From positions 23,669,923 to 23,733,922 of the forward strand of contig JABAKD010000025.1 in the NCBI GenBank assembly GCA_012845835.1: DNA of 64,000 bases, in the 5' to 3' direction. Under the pieces are notes generated by a model. The model was given only the letters and a program-made list of their open reading frames with translations, was not told the DNA's origin and made no database searches. Below, piece by piece: positions 22,996-35,442 of the stretch. Made by a program: the position numbers and the translations under genes. This DNA comes from Undaria pinnatifida (taxonomy: Eukaryota; Sar; Phaeophyceae; Laminariales; Alariaceae). Numbering within the stretch: the stretch's first letter is position 1; each line of letters opens with the position of its first letter.

Positions 22996-24920
22996 TTCTT
23001 TCTCTAGTGTTATGATTTTAAGGCGCTATCTTATCGAAATCGATTGTCGTTCCTGAGTGAAAGGCTGCAAAATACCCAACAGTAGTTAAAAATCATTCGT
23101 GAAAATATCGTGGTATGTTGTGTTTGGCGTGGCAAATACTCGTATGCTTAGGGCGTTCCTTAGTGCCACAGTAATACAACTTGAAGATAACTCAAAGGTC
23201 GACAATACGGATAAAGACAGGGAGGTTTGTCAACCTCGTATCCTGCCCAGATGATGACGATAGAGGTGCTTCAGATGTAGCGTGGGATGTGGCACCACCG
23301 AGCTGGATGGACGTCGGGGTACGGTGTAACATGCAAATATGTATGGGAGAACAATCCGTACGCGTGGTTGCCATCGTTGGAATGTTGGCCTGGCTTTGAT
23401 GTGTGTACGGTATCGTGTGAAGACAATGTAGCAACGGAGCCACTCGGAATAGGAGATTGCGGGCAAAAACTGAAGTTTTGTTTTGTAGGCTATTAATCTT
23501 CACAAATTGTATGTGAAATACGTTTTGTTCAATCCTGATGCACCGTATACCACAGCGGCGGCAAGTAAAAATATGTAATCGGGCATATGATATTGTGCGA
23601 TCCGGGTGCTCTTCACGTCTAAGTTGATATTTGCACTTATCTAGACCTTACGCAGTAGGCGTCTGTGCCTCCTACTACAGAGACGGGCGCTGTGGTCACA
23701 AACGTCGGGACGGAAATACATATAGTAAATGCTGCAAGCAATGCGATATGAGCATGCATTGTACTGCAAAGAAGACCCGAGCAAAACAACAACGGAAGCC
23801 AGCGCCCACGACTGTTTGTGAAATATAATGGAAAGTATGTACTCATCAGAAAGTGAATCAAGCTAAAAGAGAGGAGAACAATACGAAAGGCGAACGTGCC
23901 GGTGGATACAACGCGGGAACCTAGATGGCACGACAAAATAAAAATAAAGCACGCTTACAGCCCCCTCCCAACTATCAACAAGGCAGGTGGCGAAGCCATA
24001 CAACTAACGACGGAGACAGCGACCGAAGTAGATAACGGAAGACCTGTCTATAGAAGGAGTAGGAGCATTTCCGCATGGTCTACCACCCTGCGCAGTGTTT
24101 CCAAAAGTAGCGGAGTCAATATCACCATCGTCGAACACGTACTCAATTTCGCGCGAAAGGTTTCATCTTGGGGTTAATGTTGAGCAGGTCCCAGCTCTTT
24201 TTGGCACGAGGTGGAGCGCAGCAAGGGTTAAGCAACAGAACGACGTAATCGATTGGACAAGTTGTTGTTCAGAACTGAAATGCATTTGATACGTCCTTTA
24301 CCTGTTGCGTCCCCGACTGTGTGCTCAAGACCGCAGTTTTTTACTCGAATTCAGGATGTTGTAAACAGTACATGTAGGCCTATACCTGCCAAAGTGTTCC
24401 CGACAAAATAGCAATGGTCCATCTCGGCCGCCTACATAAACGTGGCTGAGGTTTGGTGTTGCTAGGTGAAGTAGAACAACAGTGGACGGCGGTCGTGGAT
24501 CTCCTTCTTTTAAAACTGGGGACATACGTTGTGGGTCGCGATACATGTCGGCCATCGCTTGGCGTCTTTCAATATTGGGCGATATACGTGTTTTGAGGTT
24601 TTCTGCCTCGACGACATATACGCTACTGACGAGAATACCTACGAGTTGACGTGTGTCCTTCAGACATACCTAGTATAATTTAAGCAAACTTGCAACCCAC
24701 GTATTGCACAGGCAATGCCTGTGTGAACTTGCGTTACTCATTTCTAGTGAAAGATCAAAGCTTGTGGCTTATTCACACAATCGAACAGCATTACACAACC
24801 GACATGAGAAACCGTGTAAGTCACGCCGCAAACGCCTCAAAACTACAACGTCATTGGTGAATTTTTAGTTCAAATATGGACGCATACTTAGACACTCACG
24901 CCTAACTGCAGGTCACGCGC

Positions 24921-25952
24921 CGCTCCCCATACCACTCCTCGTCGATGCAGCCGTGAGGACCTGGGTTGACGTCGACGAAGCGGGCTACGGCAAGCACGAT
25001 GCCCACGACCGCGGATCCGACGTGAACGGCTGCAAAGCCGAAAGCATTCGGGCCTACCCTAAAGCAGTCACTCTAGACCACGGCTATGGTAGGGGGGTCA
25101 CACTAAATATTTTTTTGCCGTGTGGCTCTGGATCATTCGCGCGAGCGACCTCTCTGATGCTTTGATACCTTCGGCTCTCGGGCAGTTCAAGGTTGGTAAT
25201 ATCAAATCAGGAAAGGATTAGTAAGCTACGCTGCGCCAAAACAAAAAGAAGTCCTTTATGACTTTCGTCCGGGCGAGTTACAGAGTGACTGGTGAGAGTG
25301 GTCAACACACGGGTAAGAAAATCGGGACCCCCCCCTACCCTGACTTTAGTGGCGGAAAACTCTCGCCGATCGATCGAGCTAGAAGGATGCTGCATCACCT
25401 GCTCTTTGGAGGAGCCCCACTACGTTGTCAATGTGCCCTTAGAACTCCAAAAATTGCGGATGGGAGTTCCCGGACGCTGGACGTGTACGACACATGTGAG
25501 GCACATCCAATGGTAGAGGAAGAGCGAGGTAAATAAGTATTCTCAACTGCTAACGCAAGGATCTCGGACATTTTACCATCTAGAACATGATCTCCACAAC
25601 GTTCGTTCGCGCAATCCAAACAACATTTCCTGCCCCAGTCCTACCAATAGCTGTAAATCCATCCATTCACGTAAATGTATTGTAATACAAACAGATGGTT
25701 GCGCGCTTGAGGAGCCAAACCCCAACCCTCTAGCCCTGTGGAAACGTTCGGCCCAGGACGTGGTAGCCCTACCGTGGGTTGACTGCATACTACTTCGAAG
25801 TACCTCTCACGACGGAAACCACCACAGAAGAGCTACATCTAGCGGCAAGAGTGTTGGATGCGAGACGTTCCACCTCAACACGTCGATGAAACCAAGAAGA
25901 TGGGATTTTGCCTCGATCTCGACGATGACGAATGGCTGAGCATCACTGCCGA
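24921..25952 (+). pseudogene. Broken discoidin-like gene exon, unit A
   Basis: A plus-strand relative of the exon 2 module, in three pieces. Piece 1 (about 24,921-25,075) reads PLLVDA..VRTWVDVDEAGYGK..DVNGCKAE, matching residues 21-58 of the intact protein. A TIR element follows (25,076-25,343). Piece 2 (about 25,350-25,530) carries GCCITCSFEEPHYVVNVP and RTLDVYDT. A second unrelated block fills about 25,540-25,835. Piece 3 (about 25,836-25,952) reads SSGKSVGCETFHLNT, then a frameshift, then DETKKMGFCL and EWLSIT, ending GAA|GTACGT like the functional donor. The acceptor CAG of the intact gene is missing at the matching point, the first conserved cysteine is Ser, and two blocks plus a frameshift break the frame. 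The same breaks occur in units B and C, so the gene died before the array formed. Confidence 0.7.
25076..25343. mobile_element. TIR element inside the unit A pseudogene
   Basis: GACCACGGCTATGGTAGGGG opens it and GGGACCCCCCCCTACCCTGA closes it, with CATTCGCGCGAGCGACC inside. It interrupts the module after the TCTAGAC that corresponds to the intact gene's CTCGAGAC. The same insertion is in units B and C. Confidence 0.65.
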
Positions 25953-28585
25953 AGTACGTTGCGGAATCTTTACATGTGTTTCTTGAGTGTGTAAAAACCT
26001 TGACTAGAAGTGTTTTCCAATTCACGAAACGAAAATTCTGCGGTTAAAATACTTCCGATCGAGATACGGCAACAATGATGTCAGACAACGCTTAGCTCTA
26101 GTGCACTCGATATTAAGAAAGAGTTTTGAGAACAAGTGCGTGGCTGATAGTAGTAGAATACCTTCACCGTGACATTTTGATGGGACGGCACTATGACCAC
26201 GTTGACCATACAATATGGTCCACCTTGGTAATCGAATATTATTCCCATGCTTCTCGATTTTAAGCTAGTGGGAATGAGCCGTGCATTAGCTACGTGTAAG
26301 CCATCAATACAACAAGACATTGACACGACGAAACTAACTATACCTGATATGTTGTTATACATTGCAAAGGTGCTTGGCGAGGATTGAGGACAAATATGTC
26401 TCGTGTGTGATTGCTACATCGGAGGTTCAACGTAAACACCTATTATTGCGTCCTGCACGTACCACGGCGTCTTCACACCATAAAAAAGCAGAATCAATCG
26501 ACAATGCAGAAAGGCCTCAGAGGCAAGTTGATCGTGCACAGCTCCGGCACAGTATAGAGTCGGCTGAAACACTATCAAGGTCTAACGAGACGATTCTCGT
26601 TTCACATGCAACATACCTTCTTCTGATATGTCGTGGAAAGCCAATACTGCAGCTGCTAAGCCGTGCCGGATCGGCGATGTCGAAAAAACTAAAACTTGCT
26701 GATCTCCATTTGGGCTGCTTCAAAGGCCGCCGTCTCAGCTGTTCCCATCTCCAACTTCGTGTGCTCAATCTCCATACCATCACAAGCATCTTGTCGAACG
26801 GTACCACCCTCGTCCAACAGAGGACAAATCGCGATCAAACCCGGCCTGAGATGTTTGTACGAGTTCGCTATATCATCCCGAGTTGAACGCATGAACTGAA
26901 TGCACGCACAGACACACTCTGATCACAGGAGGGAACAGTAGAACACTGCACCGCTATTGTAGCCGCAAGACCCACACACATAGAAAAATGACTAACTTTC
27001 CGGCAGAGTGACACGGTCTGCATATACACCCGATTGAACCGTACCGTTTCAACACGGTCTCCCCTCGGCTAATTACACGATTGGTAAAATTATATCACGC
27101 ACGCGGGCTGTATCGCATATTCATCAGCACTTGTTTTGGTAGGAAAGCCACCGACCTCGACCACAATCGAGTCCCATCAATAAACGTTCTCTATCTAATA
27201 GAGGAGAGAAATATTCGTGCCCCAAAAGCTGTAACCGCTGTATCACTGGCAACCATGTACTTAAGAAGGTTGTGACAAATGTTCGATTGCCCAAATAGTT
27301 CTTAGAAGGCCGAATCGTTGTCTTGGCGCTCCAGATATCGTCCTTTCGCCGCTGTTAGTGCTTTGATATTGCTCGATGGGTAGTGGATTATTTCGCGTAC
27401 AGTGCACATTTTCCGAAAGCCTGATAATGTTGATGCGTTTGCAGCTCAGCCGTAGGGAACAGACACACACAAAAAAAAATACGAACGTAGGGGTGATACA
27501 CTATATCATCGGTGTGGTGCCGCGTACATAGCTAAGGGAAATCGTGCGACTCTGGGTTTACGGGCCGCCAATCGCTATACTCAAACTTTTGGGACGACCG
27601 GACGAAGTATTGATCGAAATGCGTCCTTGTGTCGTATCATTCGCTCGAATAATGGAAAGGGCGATAATGGTGCGACGCGAGAATAGGATAGGTCGACGTT
27701 CCATTTGAGCACGGAAATGGCACTCAAGCACGATAGCAATGTTCCTTCGTACAGTTGGTTCGTTCCTGGGGCTCCACCTGCGACCGGTAGTCGGAGCGTT
27801 GTTTCTCCTGTTCCTCACGCTAGGTAGTCGTCCAACAGCATTTGGGCGGTCATCAGCGGTGTACTCATGAAGCGTTTGCTTCAAGTACTTTAATCCCCCG
27901 CACTCCCCGCGTTACATTGTTTATGAGGAAGGTTCACGGTGACGTAACGCCGTCTGCGCGCGTCTGGACCTGCGCATCGTAGAGGCGGAGCACACCCGTG
28001 TACATCGTCTGCCGTGGCGTTGTGGAATCCCATATTTTGTGTCCTGCGTGGATTCTTTCGTGTCTCCTCGGGAGTGGGGTAGTCGTCGATGGTTGAAAAT
28101 CTAGCCGACAAAGAGAAAATACCAACATCAAATGTGGGCGACTTTTAGACCTAGATGCCACATATTCGTGAGTTATGTGACCTATACCTGGTGTTGTATG
28201 AATTGGTTGGCGACTGAGGCTTTAGAGTCTCCCACCAGTGTCCAGGCATATTTACGCACATGTACATGTTTTTTGTCTGCCTTTACGCCGTTGCTCGCAT
28301 TATGTATTTTTCACGGAGCATTGCCGCTTCTAACACGAGCACGGTAATTTGACCGCGGATTGGTCGATACCTCGTCAAGTCGTCAAGGGACGTGGTGCGC
28401 AATATTCTGGAACACAGCTGTCAGATATGCCTCCTTCAAAACGGTGTCCGGTACTACCGGACACGAGCTCTGGGGATTAGGTGTCGTTGAACCATCCACA
28501 TGTCGTATGTCGTTTGACGGGTTTAGTTTGTAAGTAGATCGAACAACTTTGGTGGTAATCCATGTATTTGGTATGATTCCCCCCT
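25953..28585. other. Unit A block without recognised gene
   Basis: It is matched by 43,800-46,436 in unit B and 60,948-63,572 in unit C. Open frames differ in length and phase between the three copies (for example 174 codons at 26,362 in A, 82 at 44,358 in B, 72 at 61,631 in C), which argues against coding. One 34-codon stretch, FDEIYLVYDCHIGGSTKTL, is identical in B (44,217) and C (61,375) but broken by a stop in A. Confidence 0.45.
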
Positions 28586-28864
28586 GTGAACGTGGCTACG
28601 ATAAGCATGACGTTGGTGGGGCCTATTTTTTGCAGTGGCTCAGGATCGCTTGTGCGAGTGACCCCCCTGTGCTGTTCGGGTTTTAGGTAATCTTCTGCTC
28701 ATTGTTTGCCACATGGAAAATACAAGGGATTGTTAGGCACGCGGTGTCAACCTCAATCCACTCCTCAAATGATATACCCATTATGTTCCAGGGTGATACG
28801 GACAACCGGTGATAACCCAGCCTTCAAAACAAAAGAGACCCCCCCTCGGCCGCAGCCTTAGTCG
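28586..28864. mobile_element. Old TIR element, unit A
   Basis: It opens GTGAACGTGGCTACGATAAG, contains GGATCGCTTGTGCGAGTGACC and closes CCCCCCTCGGCCGCAGCCTT. Unit C keeps it at 63,573-63,846; unit B has a deletion across it. Confidence 0.5.
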
Positions 28865-31800
28865 GGTGTGGGTCAGCACAGCGGTGATGTCCGATTGAAC
28901 CTTCAACATTGTATTATGGAGGCGGTGCGTACGGCTTCAGCCAACAACGAAATCAAATGCAACGTTAGGGTTGCTGTCGCGATCCCGCCGTAACACAAAT
29001 GTTGCGATATATATGGAAGATGATAGTGGTGGTGTCGACTAGGCTGTGGACCAGGCCGACAGGTGTTCTTGATGAACGCACCCGGAATGTTCAGTCCCCT
29101 TTTATCCGTCCATTGGGATCGCAGGAATAACACAAACACCATCACGACGGACATTTAGCGCAATAGGATTATGAATGAAACTGACAAAAAACCCTCTTCT
29201 TTCCAAAAATGTTCAGTTCAGTTGCGGTTTGTGCTCATGTCGATCTGTTTCCTGTTCCTGGCACAGCAGCATTGTTTATGCCGATGAGGACCCCCCGCAA
29301 TAGAAAATGTGAAAACTGTTGCCCTGATCTTCATCCCAAACTTGTTACGTGAAATCTTTTCTAGATAACACGTAACCTGTCCGTACGGTTGCATTCCATG
29401 CTTCCAGCGGCGCGGGGAGCTACCTACGTGTGTTCCGATCATTGTGTATATCGTTCAAAAATAGTCTTATTTGTAGTCTCCCCAGTTTCTCCTCCATTCT
29501 ACATGTACAATTGATATCGAAGTTTCCAGACGTGAAGAATTGGGTAGTAACGCATTTGCGGTTCAATTTTCCAGACTTCGGCGAATTACATTTTATACTA
29601 ACGCAGCTGAAAACGTTCGTGATTTTGATGATTTATCCTCCGAGGTCACCCTGCTGAACACGCCCATACTGCCACGATGTCGCCCGTGGTCTTGAACGTT
29701 TCTTTGTTGACAACACGAGCCCAACCCGTGCACAATCATCACCTATCACACGTGTAACTGCAGTACGATTAGGACAAGCACCTGTTCCTTGTTCAGTCTA
29801 GCAACGTCAACATCAGATCGAAACCTTAAAATCGCATCTGCAAAATGCGGACGAAATTGATATTGTTCCACCTCGTCGCCAAGACCCTCGTCCGCAGCCA
29901 TTATCTTGTAAACCTGTGTGCCATGTGCGTGATTATGCAACACTACACCACTTTAGGCATCGAATGTTCGCCCCACAAGCGCCCACTAATGCTGGGGATG
30001 ATGCATACTAGACGAGCAATGTTACACGATATGCCAGTTCGGCCTTAAGGGACGTTTCACATCAGGGTCGTTTGAGCACCTGTAGCATCTTTTCTCAGCG
30101 AGACACGAACATCTTGATTCTACATACGATGTGAATTCGGACTGTGTGCAAATAAGACACCACCACTCCCAAACTCCAACTGAGGGCAAGGAGAACAGCG
30201 TGGACAGGAACTCGCTTGCTTCGTAAATGGCGATGTAATAAATCTTGGCCGAGCTCCGAAGGCGGGTACGCCAATTTCTCATGCGTGCGCACGCCATTGT
30301 GTATGCACAATCCTTGGGTATATTTTTATGTTTAGTATTGCGCATTATCACCCTGTCTAACCATTCGCTTGTCCAACCGTGCTTGACTATCTCTGATCAC
30401 ATTTCGACCGAAGTCTAACCCCATCAAGAATGTGAGGGAAACACTCTGCTTGTTCAAACTGACGTCTGCGTCGCCAATATGCAACCAGCGTCGACCCTCC
30501 TAGAAATAACTCGTGTGTCAATTTCCCCATGTCCACGACAGGGGTTGTGCTCGGAGTGCGAGTACGGCATCAGCACACTCTGCTTGTTCAAACTGACGTC
30601 TGCGTCGCCAATATGCAACCAGCGTCGACCCCCCTAGAAATAACTCGTGTGTCAATTTCCCCATGTCCACGACAGGGGTTGTGCTCGGAGTGCGAGTACG
30701 GCATCAGCATAGTCTATCAGGCGACAAACAGGCTACGTGCAACACACACTTGATGCAACATCCAACCTTGTTGTTTCCCACCCCGAAAACTCCCATATCG
30801 TACATTGCAGCGCCAAAGCAATGTATCGAAACACAAAGTACAGTGCACGTCCAACGGTGTAGTGGAAACTTTGACCGAACATCTATCGACTGATCTAGGT
30901 CACCGTGCACCGACTCAAAACTAATGAAACGTACGTCTACCGAAGCAGAATTCCTATCAAGGCTCCAAGGGGGCACGCAATACACGTGCATACATTCCGA
31001 CGGTGTTGTCGCTGTTGCCAAATCAAATACCAAAGTAATTTATCACGAAGTACGGTCAACCGATATCCAGGCGTATCAGCCGCAAGACAGAGCCTTGACA
31101 TCGATCGGCCCGACTCCGTCGTGGTGTCAATGATCAGCCTTTCTCAGCACGGTAACTAAGGGCTGTACTTGAGAACTCTAGCCAAACAGTCCACGACTGA
31201 TCTATACATCTTCATTTCCCACGTTCAATCAATCAAAATACTCATATATCCCACGTTTAAGCAGACAGACGCGTCACGGAACCGTTTCGTGGCACGTCTG
31301 CCACGGGCTGGTCCAACATCGAGATTTGAACGTCCGGTCCATCACAAGCCAGAGCATCCGCTTCCGTTGGACACACCCTAAGCTGTGCTCCAAAGACCGT
31401 AAGCCAGCAGGAGTGCCGGCTGCTCTTCGTTTTGTCTCATGTTTTTCAGCTATACGATGTCCAGCTCCAGTAATGATCGTTGGGAGAACTACTTCACCAT
31501 GAACTTCACCTGCAAAATTGTGCGACAGCATGGGAAGACGACATATACACGTTACTGCACCGTCGGCGACGATCAACCACTACCTTGCATACCGGGCGCA
31601 TCGGTGGCGTATGAGGTAATCCTCGAGCCTGGTATAGGTCAGTTTCGTGAGTTGGAGCCCCGCCGAGTACATATTCGTAAAAAAACCGTTCGGACTTTTT
31701 CTTGTGCACAAATTCACTTGCGGAAAGCGCGAGAGCGTGAGTTAGCAACACTCGATGAAATGTCGTCGAGCCGTGGGGTTGCTGAAGGTTATGGGCGATA

Positions 31801-31990
31801 AAAATTTAGGGCAAGAACCGGGGGAGAAAAGGGACGACACCTGTGACCATGGCTTGTCCAGAAGTTGAAAATTGAAAGTGTGAGGGAAAAAATACAAACT
31901 AAAAATGGTGAACGGCGAAGACAAATAGACTTTGTTGTTGTCTTTCAAGTTCTGAGCACGCAATAGGTCTGCACTCGGAGAAGTGGATAG
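28865..31990. other. Unit A terminal block without recognised gene
   Basis: Matched by 46,440-49,640 in unit B. It contains the 134-bp duplication (30,440-30,708). Equal-length frames at 30,704-31,033 (A) and 48,337-48,666 (B), 109 codons each on the minus strand, differ at about 25 residues, so most base changes alter the protein and coding is unlikely. Confidence 0.45.
30440..30708. repeat. 134-bp near-perfect tandem duplication, unit A
   Basis: The block from CACTCTGCTTGTTCAAACTG to AGTACGGCATCAG occurs twice in a row with period 134. The only difference noticed is CCCTCC versus CCCCCC. Unit B has one diverged copy near 48,210-48,340, so the duplication is recent. Confidence 0.85.
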
Positions 31991-32107
31991 TAGAAGCTTC
32001 GATGTAGCAAGGTTCATCTTTGTCTCATACGGTAGACAGACGTGTGGGTACAGGCCCTTAAGCTTGTCTAAATCTTTTCTTTTGTAGTCCGAGAACGACA
32101 TACCAGG

Positions 32108-32290
32108 TATATTTTTCAAGTGAATGTCTTCAAGCTGTGAGATGAAGAATTTTTGTCTAAAAATATTGCCGCAAGTTGTGCGTGATCCTCCGATCGCGCG
32201 TGTTACTGGATCCATGTCTTCAAGAAGGATCTAGGACGGCCACTACCGATATAGCCAGCTTGTATCACGATCAACAGAGTGATATTCTTT
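32108..32290 (+). repeat. Old R element fragment at the end of unit A
   Basis: CTTCAAGCTGTGAGATGAAG, GTGCGTGATCCTCCGATCGC, CGTGTTACTGG and ATCACGATCAACAGAGTGAT line up with R over about 180 bp. It lies just before the junction with unit B. Confidence 0.5.
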
Positions 32291-32390
32291 AGTCAAAGCA
32301 TTCTGCTCGCGCAGCGCAGGGTACGTTTAATTGCATATATATATGGCAAAGTTCGAACAGCACGCAAGCTTCACACCAAGAACGAATGTG

Positions 32391-32468
32391 AGACTGCCTC
32401 GAGCGAGTGACCCACGAGCCAGGGCAATGACAAAGCCCTCGGCGTGATCCCCCTGGCGTAGCCTTGAT
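32391..32468. mobile_element. TIR element right end at the A/B junction
   Basis: CTCGAGCGAGTGACCCACGAG...GATCCCCCTGGCGTAGCCTT is the right part of the element whose full copy is at 17,904-18,180. The left end is absent because unit B starts inside the element. Confidence 0.55.
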
Positions 32469-32981
32469 CGACAGAGATCGTTCGCCACCTGTTTCGCAAG
32501 CTCGTACCGCTAAAACATACACACCACTCAACTTCGCTGGAAGTGTGGCAGCAGTTCCAAGCTAATATACCTTCCCTTTACCCGCAATATTGCATAGTGT
32601 CAATGCACTCCATGTTTAAACGTTTTTCGTGGAATCGAACAAGGACCACGCAGCTGAGAGATATCCGCCTGCCCAATTTTCATCAAAAAACATGAACTCG
32701 GAGAGCAGTTTCCTTTCTAGGTGGATGTGTTTCGAGTTGCGTGTGACGGTAATTGCCAACCAGAAAGATTTTCGGCCGGCTATAACACCCACGTACTTGT
32801 AATTTAGACGACAAGCTTGCATTGGCACGCTGTCAAGAGGTCATTTTCATGGACTATAATGTGAAGATGTCAATTGTAGGAAAATATAAACACGGCGTTT
32901 TCTCGTGATTATTCGAAATACCGGGGTAAGACGTCAACAATGGACCCAAAAAGATGAAAATATATTTTTCCGTCAACGTAC

Positions 32982-34553
32982 CTCGGTGATGCTCAACCAC
33001 TCGTCGTCGTCGCCGTCGAGGCAAAGCTTCATCTTCTCCGTTTCGTCGGTGTTGAGGTAGAACGTCTCGAATCCAAGAGTCTTGCCGCTGGACTTGATTT
33101 GGCTCTTGTTTTTCCCGTCATCGTGGGTTTCGTACACGTCCAGCTTGCGGGTCCTCTCATCTCCCTTGTGGAACGCGATCTTCATGCTGACAATGTCCTG
33201 GGGTTCCTCGAAGGAGTACGTGATGCAGCATCCATCTCCCTCGCACGACCAGCGAGAGTTTGCCTTGCGACTGCCGTCTCGAGTGTTCTCGGGCTTGCAT
33301 CCCTTCGGGTCACAGCCGCCATCATCGGCATCACGTTTGTCGTATCCATTGGCGTCCACGTCAACCCAGGTCCTCTTGCCCGCATCGACTAGTGCTGCAG
33401 TGGGGAGCGGTGTGCGACGGGCATGTACGGGCGGGGGTGGTTAAAGTGACGATATTGTCACATCGCGTGTTCACAAGAAAGGTTCGTTCCTAAATGTTGG
33501 GCAGTTAGTTTACCTTCTGAAATATCCTATTCAAAGAAGGTTTTTTCTTTCAACATAGACATATAACACGACCAGGTTAGCAAGGAACCTTCAAGAGGTG
33601 TATGTCGCCCACGTAATTGCTTCCCCCCCCAGTGTTCAACACCTCATATATAATAATAGTCAGCGCGCTTCGACGAATGACAAAACGTATGTCATGTGTT
33701 GCCCCGCACATAATACCATTTTACACTTTTTTTTCATACGAGCAGTGAGTATTCGTTTTGCACAAAGAAATCAGCACACAGAAGCAGTAATCTCCAAACA
33801 CGCGTGGATTAGACGATTTCGATACGAGGACCAACATATACGGGTATAATTATGTAATCAGCGGGCACACGTATCGTGCCGCCTTATCTACGTCTACATC
33901 CAACGAGTGCATATATTATCCCGACATCGACGGCAATGCATGCCGGCATCGCTCGATATGCCACACACTTGTAACAACATAAAAGTCAGAAAAAATGATC
34001 ACGGCTTCAAGCGCGATGTAGGAACGAAACGAAAACGTGTGCTGCTACTGTTCCGTCGACTATTCCTTTGTTCCATACGGTGGTCGTCAGTCGTATATAG
34101 CACAGTCCAGGCAAACCCCACGGGAAGCCCTCTATCACATCTATTTACGTGCCCACCTGTCAAGGGTTACATCGATATCACAACGCCGGGACAACATCAC
34201 CACTGACCCTTAGAAAAAACAAAATATTATGACGCCATGTATGTTGGGAGTTGAACCCATAATGTGTCGAGTCAATACCACATTAATGGAACGTATACCA
34301 AAAACCGTGAACTAAATCGACTACAACAATCTGCGCGTTTTTTGTCTTCTGAAGCGAACGCAGAAAGTGTCTATAATATACCCCTTTAGTAAACAGCACA
34401 ATAACCCGTGGCAATGGCTCATGGGCATTGTGGCGTTCATCTTACACGCGTTATTTACGGCGTCCCTTCTGAAGACTCTTACAAACATATTTTACCTGAG
34501 GTAGTGCCGACGGCAGCAGCGAAGATGGTGGCTAGGATAGCGAAAGCGCGCAT
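32982..34553 (-). CDS. Secreted F5/8 type C (discoidin-like) module protein, copy B (two exons seen)
   Basis: This is the unit B copy of the gene at 18,668-20,394. Exon 1 (34,553 to 34,496, 58 nt) encodes the same 19-residue signal peptide and ends TCAG|GTAAAA. Exon 2 (33,394 to 32,982, 413 nt) follows CTGCAG and ends GAG|GTACGT. The intron is 1,101 nt, about 150 nt shorter than in copy A. By eye, exon 2 differs from copy A at roughly 11 bases, of which only three change a residue (Ser35 to Asn, Tyr110 to His, Tyr128 to Phe). All six cysteines and the EWLSITEV end are kept. If the donor is not used, translation stops at the TGA at 32,975-32,973. The intact frame and silent bias support a functional gene in the duplicated unit. 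Confidence 0.68.
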
Positions 34554-34730
34554 TGTGATGAAGTTCGAAGGAAGAAGATGCGATGTGCTGCGCGGTCGTT
34601 CAGGTGTTGGCTTGGAGTGGAGGGGTGAGGAGTGAACGAGGTGGGGTGTGGGAAGATTGTTTGTCAAGGTGTCTTGGTGTTTTTGAAAGTTTCAGCGATG
34701 GAATTTTTTGTTTATGTTTCAGCCAATCGT
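34554..34730 (-). promoter_or_regulatory. Conserved 5' flank of discoidin-like gene, copy B
   Basis: Unit B counterpart of the copy A flank: a pyrimidine-rich leader on the minus strand next to the ATG and CAGCCAATCG (plus strand) at 34,720-34,729, with an AT-rich run between 34,703 and 34,719. A promoter role is inferred. Confidence 0.28.
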
Positions 34731-35442
34731 CAACATATCAAAAGGCAGTGACGGACAAACACTAATTTTCGCGGTGATGTACTGTGGGTTTTGTCCGAAT
34801 CATAGGTTTTGTCGAGAACATTGCACAACCTTTGTTCTGAAAAGACCCACATATCGGGGGGGAATTGCAGTATGCTGGTCAACATGGTGGTCAGTGAGTC
34901 GAAGAAACATATTTCGCCACTCACAGTATTTTGGCTGACTTTCGAAACTTCACGCTTGGACTATGGAAGTCAATTGTTTCTGAAGCGTCAGTCGAAGTAT
35001 AGTCTATGGGAACGTGAACAAGATGCGCCGCCTCTTCAACTGGCCACATCGTGGGGGAGAAGACAGAATGCGGACTCCGGCTAATAATAGCGAGACGACA
35101 ATACGATTCCGGAGGCTGTATGCCCCGGTGCACCTGCCACCGTTGAGTGCCGGACAGATATGTGAACGAAATTCCGTGTATTGTAGGTTGGTGATACAAT
35201 CTCTACCAGGCATTGCGTAGTAATACACTCACTGCTACTGTTTTCTCTATCGTGTCTGAAATTTCCATAAAGTCATTAATCAGATTTGAATTGCAACCCG
35301 GAAAAGCGCAGCCCGATAACCGAAGCGTACGACTCGTTTCACAGTGAAATATGATCTACATGCTGTAACTCCCCTGTACAGAGGGTTCAACGAATAGTCT
35401 ATACTCCGACGTGAAATTTGGTACAGATAGGTATATATTAAA

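Larger units (their letters stand above)
18005..32294 (+). repeat. Tandem array unit A (~14.3 kb)
   Basis: The first well-preserved unit of a direct tandem array. Anchors shared with units B and C include the discoidin-like exon 2 (18,668), the signal-peptide exon (20,337), the R element (21,265), the GATCC minisatellite (22,870), the plus-strand pseudogene (24,921) and the run at 30,840-31,800. Unit A lacks the segment that lies at 38,605-41,312 in unit B, so it is about 3 kb shorter. By eye it is the most diverged of the three, roughly ten percent outside exons. Confidence 0.8.

Noticed and set aside
26362-26886. 174-codon frame, plus strand, unit A
   Set aside because: Units B and C break the frame with stops and indels at different places, so it is not a maintained gene.
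31439-31801. 120-codon ATG frame, plus strand, unit A (SSSNDRWENYFTMNF...)
   Set aside because: Unit B carries an extra base and a stop soon after NFTCK, so the frame is not kept.
31742-32215. 157-codon frame, minus strand, unit A, with a 91-codon match in unit B (49,400-49,675)
   Set aside because: Nearly all base differences between the two copies change residues, the upstream half is frameshifted in unit B, and part of it lies in an old R fragment.
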